This document shows, piece after piece, positions 16,724 through 24,897 of a DNA stretch of 64,000 nucleotides. This stretch comes from Nitrospinaceae bacterium (GTDB taxonomy: Bacteria > Nitrospinota > Nitrospinia > Nitrospinales > Nitrospinaceae): assembly GCA_029261535.1 (NCBI GenBank), contig JAJDBF010000014.1:40593-104592 (forward strand), in the 5' to 3' direction. The notes under the pieces were generated by a model. It saw nothing but the letters and a program-made list of their open reading frames with translations. It was not told the DNA's origin and did no database searches. Position numbers and translations under genes: made by a program. Each line of letters opens with the position of its first letter. Position 1 is the first letter of the stretch.

Positions 16724-17254
16724 GTGGACACACCGGATTATAATCAAATCAAGGCTTGGTGCCAGGAATCGCAGGAGATCGCCGATGAATACGGTGTGGA
16801 AGAAGCGTTGTCTTATCTTCTCGGTGAAAAGTTTGCTCCGCTCCTGCGCGAACTCAAGAACGCCCGCCGTCAGGTGCAGTTCCTGTACAGTGAAAAAGAT
16901 CGGTCGATGGTGGAACCCCTCGCACAAAAGGATCAGGCTTTTCGATTGGGTTACATGTTGACCCTGGAAAATAATTACAAGGAACAGCTCGAAGCGATCA
17001 AGCACCTGGAACGGCTCACGGCAGATTTTATCGATGAAATCCGGGATGCCTTTGAGGAGCAGGATGTCATTGAGTTCCTTGAAAACTACCCGCGCCTCGA
17101 TCCGCCGCAGGATGACTTGACTTTCAATTTTGATTCCCTGAAAATTTCGGATTCGGGGCAGCTCACCGCCGAGGATTTGATGGCGGAAGTGGAAGACATC
17201 TATCTCGCTGAAGAAATCAAGAAGATGCTACAAAACAAATGGCAGGCGCGGTAG
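16724..17254 (+). CDS. Hypothetical acidic helical protein
   Basis: I do not recognise this 176-residue protein. It is predicted all-helical and acidic, with no signal peptide or membrane segment, and contains a charged helix pair around ARRQVQFLYSEKDRSMVEP and LEAIKHLERLTADF. The start is GTG at 16724, chosen because AGGAGG lies four bases upstream and no ATG fits. Its stop is six bases before the ATG of a 55-residue membrane protein, so the two are probably translated from one message. No function is inferred. Confidence 0.8.
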   Translation: MDTPDYNQIKAWCQESQEIADEYGVEEALSYLLGEKFAPLLRELKNARRQVQFLYSEKDRSMVEPLAQKDQAFRLGYMLTLENNYKEQLEAIKHLERLTADFIDEIRDAFEEQDVIEFLENYPRLDPPQDDLTFNFDSLKISDSGQLTAEDLMAEVEDIYLAEEIKKMLQNKWQAR

Positions 17255-17259
17255 CCTGA

Positions 17260-17427
17260 ATGGCCTTCAAAGACAAGCTGAGTCAGCCAACACGCCTGAA
17301 AATCGCCTTCGGCATCCTTACATTTTGCACTTTCGGTATCCTCTTCACTGGTCCGGATTTTAACTTTGCCCTGCAAGTGGTCCTGACGTTCGTCCTGCTG
17401 ATAGCTCTTTTCTGGCTGATCACCTGA
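17260..17427 (+). CDS. Small membrane protein, 55 residues
   Basis: The 55-codon frame starts MAFKDKLSQPTRLKIAF and contains two hydrophobic stretches, about residues 14-29 and 37-54 (ALQVVLTFVLLIALFWLIT), consistent with two short membrane helices joined by TGPDFNF. It begins 5 bases after the stop of the preceding gene, so translation is probably coupled; its own ribosome-binding site is poor. The family is unknown. It is convergent with the coiled-coil gene, 25 bases away. Confidence 0.6.
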   Translation: MAFKDKLSQPTRLKIAFGILTFCTFGILFTGPDFNFALQVVLTFVLLIALFWLIT

Positions 17428-17452
17428 TTGTATTTCACTAAAATTTACCCCA

Positions 17453-18007
17453 CTAAAAAAACATTGCAACGACTGCGGCGATCACGCCGAGCACGGCGAT
17501 TCCTAATCCTGTGATGGCAAGTCCCCGCACCTTTTCCAGTTCCTGCTCGTTCTTTTCCTTAACGGCTTTCAAGCGGCTCTCGATTTTCTCCGCGATCTGT
17601 TCCTCAACATTTTTTTTCATCAGTTGAGTGAATCCCTCGGTGCGTTCCTGAATCCGCGTTTCCAGCCCATTCAATAAAATCTGCCCCATCTCATCTGACT
17701 TGGCATCGATCTCCTGCCCCACAATCCGTTTGGCATCCTGTTTCCACACATCCATCTGGACTTTGATTTCATCGAGCTTGCTTCGTATCGTTTTCTCCAG
17801 CTTGGGTTCGATGTTCTCGTACACCTTTTCCAGGCTGTCTTTGGCATCAGCAATGGCTTGATGCAGGTGTTCCTCGATCTCTTCCTCCAACGCACCCTTC
17901 CGGTTTTCGACATGCTCGCTCAACACCTCCGCTTTGCTCTTCAACTCCGAAAGTGTTTTGAGTAATTCGCGGGCCTGGCTTGCGTCATCCGGCGATAAAT
18001 GATCCAT
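17453..18007 (-). CDS. Coiled-coil protein with C-terminal membrane anchor
   Basis: The 184-residue protein is almost entirely charged heptad-like helix from residue 10 to 160 and ends in one hydrophobic segment (GLAITGLGIAVLGVIAAVVAMFF). This is a tail-anchored topology with the coiled coil in the cytoplasm. It has no catalytic motif. The coiled coil resembles apolipoprotein- or DUF883-like stress proteins only in general character, so no family is assigned. It is divergent from xerC. Confidence 0.78.
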   Translation of the reverse strand: MDHLSPDDASQARELLKTLSELKSKAEVLSEHVENRKGALEEEIEEHLHQAIADAKDSLEKVYENIEPKLEKTIRSKLDEIKVQMDVWKQDAKRIVGQEIDAKSDEMGQILLNGLETRIQERTEGFTQLMKKNVEEQIAEKIESRLKAVKEKNEQELEKVRGLAITGLGIAVLGVIAAVVAMFF

Positions 18008-18111
18008 TAAAACAACCTCGATAAAAAGTGAATGCCTGTTTATTAGATGCTACAGGCCGTCCGGGATTTAAAAAAAACTCGCCTTTTCAGGAATAACTGC
18101 AAAAACGAACT

Positions 18112-18142
18112 TTGGTTCGGGGGCCATATTTGCTAATATAAT
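18112..18142 (+). promoter_or_regulatory. Candidate promoter of xerC-hslVU
   Basis: A perfect TATAAT (18137-18142) lies 53 bases before the xerC start. The -35 candidate TTGGTT (18112-18117) is imperfect and 19 bases away. Placement is by -10 match only. Confidence 0.35.
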
Positions 18143-18195
18143 CAATTAAATAACAGTAATTTAGCCAAGAATGACCTGATACAGGAGCCCCTCCG

Positions 18196-19119
18196 GTGCA
18201 AAACCTGATCGACCAGTTCCAATTATATCTGGAAGCCGAGAAAAATGCTTCCGAGCATACGCTTTCAAATTACCTGACGGATCTGTCGCAATTTCAGGCG
18301 TTCCTCGAAACGTCCGGTCACGGAGTCCATGAGGGACAGATTGATTTGCATCGCGTTGACCGCCTGGCCGTCCGCGCCTTCATGAGCCATCTTTATGAAG
18401 CCGGTTGCTCAGGCAGGACCATGAACAGGAAGCGGGCCTCACTCAGTTCATTTTTTAAATTCCTGTGTCGGGAAGGTTACCTGACTTCGAATGTGGTGCA
18501 ATCGGTCCCCTCTGCCGGAATGGAAGAGCGTTTGCCCGCCTTTCTTTCAGTCGATGAAATGTTCCGGCTATTGGAAAAACCGAAGGGTGACTCATTCCTG
18601 ATGATACGAGACCGCGCTATACTGGAGATGTTTTACACCACGGGCATGCGAATCAGCGAACTCGTGACCATCAGCATGAACCATCTTCGCGTTGACCAAA
18701 AAACTGTCAAGGTGATGGGCAAAGGTAAAAAAGAAAGGTTGTTGCCCCTCGGCAAGCGAGTGCTGGACACTATGGAACACTATCTGCCCTGGCGTAAAAA
18801 ATTTCTTGAGCGGAAAAAACTGGTGGAAAGCACCCCCCAGGTATTTGTGAATTTTCGCGGTGGCCCGCTCACCACACGCGGCGTGAGAAAAATTCTGGAA
18901 AAACACTTGAAAGGGACGCCTCTTTTTGGAACCATATCGCCTCACTCGATCCGTCACAGCTTTGCCACCCACATGCTGGAAGCCGGGGCCGATCTGAGGA
19001 CGATTCAGGAAATGCTGGGGCACTCGAGTTTGTCGACGACGCAAAAATACACGCACCTGACTGTCGACAAATTAATGGAAACTTATGACAAGGCTCATCC
19101 GCGTGCGCGACGAGCCTGA
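18196..19119 (+). CDS. xerC: Tyrosine recombinase XerC
   Basis: The 307-residue protein resolves chromosome dimers at dif with XerD at replication termini. An N-terminal SAM-like core-binding domain occupies 1-95 and the catalytic domain 110-300. All six catalytic residues are visible: Arg152 (TGMRISEL), Lys176 (GKGKKERLLP), His250 and Arg253 (PHSIRHSF), His276 (MLGHSSLSTTQ), and the nucleophile Tyr285 (QKYTHLT). The start is GTG at 18196. Naming as XerC rather than XerD rests on the neighbouring hslV-hslU, a synteny known from Bacillus and others. Confidence 0.92.
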   Translation: MQNLIDQFQLYLEAEKNASEHTLSNYLTDLSQFQAFLETSGHGVHEGQIDLHRVDRLAVRAFMSHLYEAGCSGRTMNRKRASLSSFFKFLCREGYLTSNVVQSVPSAGMEERLPAFLSVDEMFRLLEKPKGDSFLMIRDRAILEMFYTTGMRISELVTISMNHLRVDQKTVKVMGKGKKERLLPLGKRVLDTMEHYLPWRKKFLERKKLVESTPQVFVNFRGGPLTTRGVRKILEKHLKGTPLFGTISPHSIRHSFATHMLEAGADLRTIQEMLGHSSLSTTQKYTHLTVDKLMETYDKAHPRARRA

Positions 19120-19148
19120 ATCTCCAATAAGAATGGACACAATACACA

Positions 19149-19688
19149 ATGGCTGAAAACGGCATGCACGGCACGACTATTCTCTCGGTCCGTCACAATG
19201 GCAAGGTCGCCCTCGGCGGCGATGGACAAGTCACCCTTGGCAGTACCGTCGTCAAACATTCGGCGCAAAAAGTACGGCGAATGTATGATGAAAAAATACT
19301 GACCGGCTTTGCCGGTGGCACGGCAGATGCTTTTTCATTATTTGCACGATTTGAAGAGAAGCTGGAAAAATACAACGGCAACCTGCCACGCTCGGCAGTA
19401 GAGCTTGCCAAGGACTGGCGCACAGACAAACTGCTCAGGCGACTCGAAGCCATGCTGTTGGTGGCTGATGTAGACAACACGTTCCTGATTTCAGGCAATG
19501 GCGATGTGGTCGAACCCGATGACGGCATTGTCGGGATCGGTTCAGGAGGAGCTTTCGCTCAGTCTGCCGCCATGGCCCTTGCCGCCCATTCGCCACTGGG
19601 GGCCCGGCAAATTGTGGAAGAAAGCTTGAAAGTGGCGCAATCCATTTGCATATACACAAACGATCATTTCACCATCGAAGAACTTTAA
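19149..19688 (+). CDS. hslV: ATP-dependent protease subunit HslV
   Basis: This is the proteasome-like peptidase of the HslVU complex in the cytoplasm. The active Thr is Thr9, exposed after removal of [30 protein letters not shown] is the characteristic start. The 179 residues fit the family. The propeptide is longer than the single Met of E. coli; a shorter start at M6 (giving MHG-TT) is also possible, and no ribosome-binding site decides between them. It is followed 99 bases later by hslU and preceded by xerC. Confidence 0.95.
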   Translation: MAENGMHGTTILSVRHNGKVALGGDGQVTLGSTVVKHSAQKVRRMYDEKILTGFAGGTADAFSLFARFEEKLEKYNGNLPRSAVELAKDWRTDKLLRRLEAMLLVADVDNTFLISGNGDVVEPDDGIVGIGSGGAFAQSAAMALAAHSPLGARQIVEESLKVAQSICIYTNDHFTIEEL

Positions 19689-19787
19689 CGAGACATTCGT
19701 GAATCAAAATTTTCAGCTCCGGCAGATCACCTCTCTTGTTTCACAAGGAAGGCCCACAGCCAGAAGCAATTTATAAAATCTCTCAAA

Positions 19788-21212
19788 ATGGCACAACACA
19801 TATATATGGATTCCAAAACGGATACAGAGAAAAAAGATAAACTGGTCGATTGCATGGAGGCCATGACCCCGCGGATCATTGTCCAACAGCTCGACAGCTA
19901 TATCGTCGGTCAGGAAAAAGCCAAGAAAGCCGTGGCCATCGCCCTGCGCAACCGGTGGCGACGACAAAAACTGCCGGACAACCTGAAGGACGAAGTCGCG
20001 CCAAAAAATATCCTGATGATCGGGCCCACCGGTGTCGGTAAAACCGAGATCGCGCGCCGACTCGCCAAACTTGCGAAATCCCCCTTCATCAAGGTCGAGG
20101 CTTCCAAATATACCGAAGTCGGTTATGTCGGTCGCGATGTCGAATCGATGATCCGCGATCTTCTGGAATTGACCCGAACCATGGTCAAAGAGGAAATGGA
20201 ATCCGAAATGCGGGATCAGGCGCGCGGCTATGCAGAAGAGCGTCTGCTCGATTTACTTCTCCCACCGCATCCCGGCCATGCCACAGGCGAGCAGAAGGAT
20301 TTCGGTGCCGACAGCCTGGGTAAAAAACAATACGAAGAAACGCGCGAAAAATTCCGTGGCTATATTCGCGAAGGAAAATTCGACAACCGTGATGTGGAAA
20401 TTGAAGTCTCGGAAAGAACAGGCCCTTCGATCGATATCATGGCCCCGCAGGGCATGGACGATATGGACAACAACCTGAAGGACATGCTCAGCAACTTCAT
20501 GCCGAAAAAGACACGTCGAAAAAAGATGAAGGTGCCGGAGGCTTTTCGCGTGCTCTGCCGCGAAGAAGCGGAGAAACTGGTGGACCAGGAAAAAGTCAAT
20601 CAGGAAGCATTGGAACGGGCTCAGCAGAACGGCATTATTTTCATCGACGAAATCGACAAGATCACTGGTCGCGATGGCATGCAAGGCCCGGATGTCTCAC
20701 GCGAGGGGGTACAGCGCGACCTGCTACCGCTCGTTGAGGGATCATCGGTGAACACCAAGCACGGCATCGTGAAGACTGACCATATCCTGTTCATCGCCGC
20801 GGGTGCATTCCATTCCACCAAGCCGTCGGATCTGATTCCGGAATTTCAGGGTCGCTTTCCGATTCGTGTGGAGCTCGAATCGCTGGACGAGAACGACTTC
20901 TTTCGCATCCTGACGGAGCCAGACAATGCACTGGTCAAACAGTACGTTGCACTGTTAAAGACCGAAAATATCACGCTTGAGTTTCACGAAGACGCTATCC
21001 GGGAAATCGCACGGATGTCAGCGAAAGTCAATGAACGCACAGAAAATATCGGGGCGCGTCGTCTGCAAACGGTCCTGGAAAAACTACTTGAAGAAATTTC
21101 TTTTGACGCACCGGACCTTGAAGAAAAAGATATCATCATTGATAACGATTATGTCAATGAGCGACTCAAGAACATCATCGAAAACGAGGATCTCAGTCGT
21201 TACATCCTGTAA
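19788..21212 (+). CDS. hslU: ATP-dependent protease ATPase subunit HslU
   Basis: The AAA+ unfoldase feeds substrates into HslV. Walker [10 protein letters not shown] is near residues 80-88, Walker [11 protein letters not shown] near 283, and the sensor and lid regions are present; the C-terminal tail ends DLSRYIL, which docks into HslV. The I domain between the Walker motifs is complete. The 474-residue length includes an N-terminal extension of about 25 residues before the usual start, [17 protein letters not shown]; the ATG at 19863 just before MTPRI is an alternative start. It is followed by repeat B. Confidence 0.94.
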   Translation: MAQHIYMDSKTDTEKKDKLVDCMEAMTPRIIVQQLDSYIVGQEKAKKAVAIALRNRWRRQKLPDNLKDEVAPKNILMIGPTGVGKTEIARRLAKLAKSPFIKVEASKYTEVGYVGRDVESMIRDLLELTRTMVKEEMESEMRDQARGYAEERLLDLLLPPHPGHATGEQKDFGADSLGKKQYEETREKFRGYIREGKFDNRDVEIEVSERTGPSIDIMAPQGMDDMDNNLKDMLSNFMPKKTRRKKMKVPEAFRVLCREEAEKLVDQEKVNQEALERAQQNGIIFIDEIDKITGRDGMQGPDVSREGVQRDLLPLVEGSSVNTKHGIVKTDHILFIAAGAFHSTKPSDLIPEFQGRFPIRVELESLDENDFFRILTEPDNALVKQYVALLKTENITLEFHEDAIREIARMSAKVNERTENIGARRLQTVLEKLLEEISFDAPDLEEKDIIIDNDYVNERLKNIIENEDLSRYIL

Positions 21213-21227
21213 CCCACTCGCGGTGAG

Positions 21228-21317
21228 GCCAACGGGCTGAGCACTTGAGATCGCCGGGTCCCCGTTGGCTGAATGCCAGGTCTGTTCGCCGTGCGCGGAG
21301 CCCCGCAAGGTCCGGAG
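21228..21317 (+). repeat. Dispersed palindromic repeat B, copy 1
   Basis: It contains an inverted repeat GCCAACGGG/CCCGTTGGC (21228-21236 with 21261-21269), followed by CGCCGTGCGCGGAGC and CCCGCAAGGTC (about 21288-21313). The same two parts occur in the same order at 56078-56190. It lies between hslU and argB and could act as an mRNA-end structure for the hslU message. Confidence 0.7.
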
Positions 21318-21343
21318 CCAGAAACATTTTTCAGAGATGCCTT

Positions 21344-22228
21344 ATGAAAAAACTAATCAGTAAAGCAGAAACGCTGATCGAAGCACTCCCGTTCATCAAA
21401 ACTTTCTTCGACAAAACTATTGTGATCAAATATGGCGGCAACGCCATGGTCAGCGAAAAACTAAAAGACAGCTTTGCGCTGGATGTTGTGTTGATGAAGT
21501 ACATTGGCATCAACCCGGTTATTGTCCATGGCGGTGGCCCGCAAATCGGAAAAACGCTGGAACTGTTCGGCATTGAATCCGAGTTTGTCGATGGTCAGCG
21601 AGTCACCAGCAAGGAAATGATCAATGTGGTCGAGATGGTCCTCGGTGGCAAAGTAAATCAGGATATCGTTTCGCTCATTAACCGGCATGGCGGCAACGCA
21701 GTCGGCATCACCGGAAAGGACGGCGACCTGATTCAAGCCAGGCGGTACCGCCGCGTCCGGCAGTCGGCCGAAACAGACCGACCTGAGATCATAGACCTCG
21801 GGCTGGTCGGTGAAATCCAGAAAGTCAATGTGCGGGTACTGGAAACCTTGGACGGAGCCGAGTTTATTCCCGTCATCGCACCGATCGGTCAGGGAGAGGA
21901 AGGCGAAACCCTGAACATCAACGCGGACTTTGTAGCCTCTGCTGTAGCGCAAGCTCTGAAGGCAGAAAAACTGGTGCTGATGACCGATGTTGAAGGAGTC
22001 AAAAATAAAAAAGGGGAGTTGCAATCCACCCTGCCCCAAAAAAAGGTCCAGCAAATGATCAAGACCAAGGTCATCCGCGATGGCATGTTACCCAAAGTAA
22101 ACTGCTGTCTGGATGCTCTGAAAGCCGGGGTTCAAAAAACCCACATTATCGATGGTCGGGTCAAGCACGCGCTCCTTCTGGAAATTCTCACCAAAGAAGG
22201 CATCGGGACAGAAATCACCCCAACTTGA
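21344..22228 (+). CDS. argB: Acetylglutamate kinase
   Basis: The enzyme phosphorylates N-acetylglutamate in arginine biosynthesis in the cytoplasm. The 294-residue protein shows the amino-acid-kinase fold: KYGGNAM near 28-34 with the ATP-binding lysine, the acetylglutamate-binding VHGGGPQIG near 60-68, NADFVASAVAQAL and LMTDVEGVKNKKGEL. The N-terminal helix (ISKAETLIEALPFIKTF) is the extension seen in arginine-sensitive hexameric enzymes, so feedback inhibition by arginine is likely. The start is the ATG at 21344; the 33 codons upstream in the same frame run through repeat B and were excluded. Confidence 0.94.
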   Translation: MKKLISKAETLIEALPFIKTFFDKTIVIKYGGNAMVSEKLKDSFALDVVLMKYIGINPVIVHGGGPQIGKTLELFGIESEFVDGQRVTSKEMINVVEMVLGGKVNQDIVSLINRHGGNAVGITGKDGDLIQARRYRRVRQSAETDRPEIIDLGLVGEIQKVNVRVLETLDGAEFIPVIAPIGQGEEGETLNINADFVASAVAQALKAEKLVLMTDVEGVKNKKGELQSTLPQKKVQQMIKTKVIRDGMLPKVNCCLDALKAGVQKTHIIDGRVKHALLLEILTKEGIGTEITPT

Positions 22229-22280
22229 AAAACGTCCTCCCCTGGGTGATCGTTCAGCAAACTCAGCAAGCTGTCGGATA

Positions 22281-22310
22281 TTGACATTGCCCTTCCCGTA
22301 CTGCTAGTTT
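22281..22310 (+). promoter_or_regulatory. Candidate promoter of hrcA-grpE
   Basis: TTGACA (22281-22286) is followed after 18 bases by TAGTTT (22305-22310), 39 bases upstream of the hrcA TTG start. No CIRCE palindrome (TTAGCACTC-N9-GAGTGCTAA) is seen between 22229 and 22349, the place where HrcA usually represses its own operon. Confidence 0.45.
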
Positions 22311-22348
22311 AGGCTGGAGATGACTGATAATCTTTAGGACAATGCGCT

Positions 22349-23410
22349 TTGAAAACTAACTTTTCACAACCCGATCTCGACCGCCGCACCCGCTCCATTC
22401 TTCTGGAGACAATCAACGAGTATGTGTTGACAGCGGAACCGGTGAGCTCCCGCAGTATTTCCCGCAAGCTCCAGGAAAAATTGAGCCCGGCAACTGTTCG
22501 CAATGTGATGGCGGATCTGGAGGAACTCGATTTTCTAGCACAACCGCACACCTCTGCTGGTCGCGTACCAACAGACAGGGGTTACCGGTACTTTGTCAAT
22601 GAACTGCTCCTCAACCAGCAAAAGGAAGCCTTGCAGACACCGCTTCCAATGATTCAACCCCGGGCAGGTCATAACAATAACTTGCAGGACATGTTGGGTT
22701 CCGTGTGCCACCTGCTGTCGGCGGACACTCATCAAACCAGTCTGGTGATGGCACCGACCATTGGCAATCTTCATCTCAAGCGGATTGAGTTTATCCGCCT
22801 CGAAGAAAAACAGGTGCTGGCGGTTCTCGTTTCCAGCTTGGGTCCGGCGCAAAACCGGATGCTGAGACTCAAGGAAGACCTGTCGCAAGACCGGCTGATC
22901 TCGATCGCCAACTACCTCAATTCGGAATACGGCGGACGGCCGCTAGTGGCGATTCGCCGGGAACTTCAGTTCCGCGTTGAAAAGGATCAGAAGCGATACG
23001 ACAAACTCAAGCAACGCGCCTTTGATCTGTGGGCGCAAGTATTCACTACCGAGGACCATGCCGAACTGTTAATTGAGGGAATCAATCATTTGCTGGATCA
23101 GCCAGAGTTTCAGGGCGATTTAAATCGCATCAAGGCTTTGCTAAAAACGGTGGAAGAAAAACAGAGACTGATTGAATTGCTCGACCTGTGCATGCAGGAG
23201 GACGGCCCAAGCATCATCATTGGCGAAGAACATCCGCTGGAGGAAATGCAGGGCTGTAGCCTCATCGCCCAGAGTTATAAAATGGACAATGCCACCGTTG
23301 GCACGGTCGCCATCGTCGGTCCCAAGCGAATGGACTACTCCAAGATGATTGAAATTGTGAACACGTCAGCGGCTAACATGTCAGAATACTTATCCAGAAA
23401 ACCCGAGTAA
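22349..23410 (+). CDS. hrcA: Heat-inducible transcription repressor HrcA
   Basis: The 353-residue protein binds CIRCE elements to repress heat-shock operons and is kept active by GroEL. It has the N-terminal winged-helix domain (DRRTRSILLETINEYVLTAEPVSS; LSPATVRNVMADLEEL, the recognition helix; AGRVPTDRGYRYFV) and the GAF-like effector domain with the family's C-terminal IVGPKRMDYSKMIEIV. Start is TTG at 22349, with AGGA nine bases upstream. It lies 15 bases before grpE. No dnaK or dnaJ follows in the window. Confidence 0.95.
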   Translation: MKTNFSQPDLDRRTRSILLETINEYVLTAEPVSSRSISRKLQEKLSPATVRNVMADLEELDFLAQPHTSAGRVPTDRGYRYFVNELLLNQQKEALQTPLPMIQPRAGHNNNLQDMLGSVCHLLSADTHQTSLVMAPTIGNLHLKRIEFIRLEEKQVLAVLVSSLGPAQNRMLRLKEDLSQDRLISIANYLNSEYGGRPLVAIRRELQFRVEKDQKRYDKLKQRAFDLWAQVFTTEDHAELLIEGINHLLDQPEFQGDLNRIKALLKTVEEKQRLIELLDLCMQEDGPSIIIGEEHPLEEMQGCSLIAQSYKMDNATVGTVAIVGPKRMDYSKMIEIVNTSAANMSEYLSRKPE

Positions 23411-23425
23411 GGAATAATAAGAATC

Positions 23426-23986
23426 ATGAATAAGAATGAGCCAGTAGACGATATTGAAGATTCCGATGATGTCGATGAAACTACAGAAAAGACATTTTTC
23501 TCTGAAGAAGAAGTGGTCGAAATTGTTGAAGAGGCTCTGGACCCGCTCGATCAAAAGGAAAAAGAACTCAATGATCTAAAAGAAGACATGATGCGGCTGA
23601 GAGCGGAGACAGACAACTTCCGAAAACGGTTGAGCAAGGAAAAGGAAGATTCCGTTCGCTATGCCAATGAGAAACTGTTCAAGGACCTCGTTCCAATATA
23701 CGACAACCTCAAACGCGCGCTGGAAGCCCCGGACATCAACATCCAAAGCCTCAAAGAAGGCGTGGACATGACCGGCAAACAGTTTCTCACTTTTCTCGAA
23801 AAGCATCACGTCAAACCTATCGATGCTCTGGGTGAAACCTTCGATCCCAATCTGCACGAGGTGCTCAGTCAGATGGAATCGGACGAGCATGAGGAAGACA
23901 CCATCCTCGATGAATTCGGCAAGGGATACACTATCCACGACCGGGTATTGATGCCTTCGAAAGTCGTCACCTCCAAGAAATCGTAA
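23426..23986 (+). CDS. grpE: Nucleotide exchange factor GrpE
   Basis: This is the co-chaperone that releases ADP from DnaK. The 186-residue protein has an acidic disordered N-terminus (1-40), a long coiled coil (MMRLRAETDNFRKRLSKEKE), the dimer helices (LVPIYDNLKRAL) and the C-terminal beta domain (YTIHDRVLMPSKVVTSK), matching the family. It is translated directly after hrcA (15-base gap with AAGGAATAATAAG). Its usual partner dnaK is not next to it; the following gene is mutM. Confidence 0.95.
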   Translation: MNKNEPVDDIEDSDDVDETTEKTFFSEEEVVEIVEEALDPLDQKEKELNDLKEDMMRLRAETDNFRKRLSKEKEDSVRYANEKLFKDLVPIYDNLKRALEAPDINIQSLKEGVDMTGKQFLTFLEKHHVKPIDALGETFDPNLHEVLSQMESDEHEEDTILDEFGKGYTIHDRVLMPSKVVTSKKS

Positions 23987-24042
23987 CCTTAGTCGAAACA
24001 CCTCTTCCAACGGGACGGCCATTTGGATCGTTCCAGTAGACT

Positions 24043-24861
24043 ATGCCCGAACTCCCCGAAGTCGAGACCCTCAAGCGCGCGCTGTTGCCTCTGGTTTTGG
24101 ACAAACAATTTGAACGCGCGGTATTTTTCAGGCCCAACCTGCGTTTCCCCATCCCGGTCGACACCCTCACCACACAATTGCCTGGCCAAAAGTTAAAGAC
24201 CATCTCCAGAAAAGCCAAGTACCTCCTGCTGGAAATCAAGACGGGAGCCATGCTCTGGCATTTGGGAATGAGCGGTCGGGTCACGCATCACCCATCCGAT
24301 CAACCACAGGAACCACACACTCACGCCATATTCAGTTTCAAGCGAAACATCCATCTGCATTTCATCGACCCGCGCCGATTCGGTGCCATCCTCTGGATCC
24401 CAAAAGGTTGCGGTCACAAACTGCTCGACCCTCTCGGGCCGGACCCTCTGGACCCAACCACGACGGGGCAAATTCTTTTTGATCGCGCCAAAACCTGCAA
24501 AGGACCGGTGAAACATTTTTTGATGAACGCGCAACGCTTGTCTGGTGTGGGCAATATCTACGCCTGCGAAGCTTTGTTTGAAGCCGGGATCAGCCCACGG
24601 CGTGGAGCGCATCGTTTGTCGAAAAAAAACTGGGACCATCTTCTCACCTGCCTTCGCCGTATACTCGAAAAAAGCATCGCCGCCGGGGGCACCACCCTGC
24701 GCGATTTTTTCAGCACCAACGGCACACCCGGCTATTTTTCCATCGAGCTGGCGGTTTATGGAAAAGAAGGTGAACCCTGTAAATTTTGTGGCGCGACTAT
24801 AGAAAGAATCATCCAATCAGCGCGCTCCACCTTCTTCTGCAGAACCTGCCAGAAAAAATAG
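24043..24861 (+). CDS. mutM: Formamidopyrimidine-DNA glycosylase
   Basis: The 272-residue enzyme removes oxidised purines such as 8-oxoguanine and nicks the abasic site. The start MPELPEVETL provides the catalytic Pro2 and Glu3; the helix-two-turn-helix region lies near SGVGNIYACEALFEAGISPRR; the C-terminal zinc finger is CKFCG...FFCRTC. All family hallmarks are intact. It lies 56 bases after grpE and 36 bases before a radical SAM gene on the same strand; the grouping with hrcA-grpE is probably positional. Confidence 0.95.
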   Translation: MPELPEVETLKRALLPLVLDKQFERAVFFRPNLRFPIPVDTLTTQLPGQKLKTISRKAKYLLLEIKTGAMLWHLGMSGRVTHHPSDQPQEPHTHAIFSFKRNIHLHFIDPRRFGAILWIPKGCGHKLLDPLGPDPLDPTTTGQILFDRAKTCKGPVKHFLMNAQRLSGVGNIYACEALFEAGISPRRGAHRLSKKNWDHLLTCLRRILEKSIAAGGTTLRDFFSTNGTPGYFSIELAVYGKEGEPCKFCGATIERIIQSARSTFFCRTCQKK

Positions 24862-24897
24862 TTTCAACATTAAACACATCTTCTTTAAGATAGATCC

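Noticed and set aside
22229..22349. CIRCE operator before hrcA
   Set aside because: No TTAGCACTC/GAGTGCTAA palindrome could be found there on either strand.
24193..24816. 207-codon minus-strand frame opposite mutM
   Set aside because: mutM is intact with catalytic Pro2/Glu3 and zinc finger, so this is shadow.
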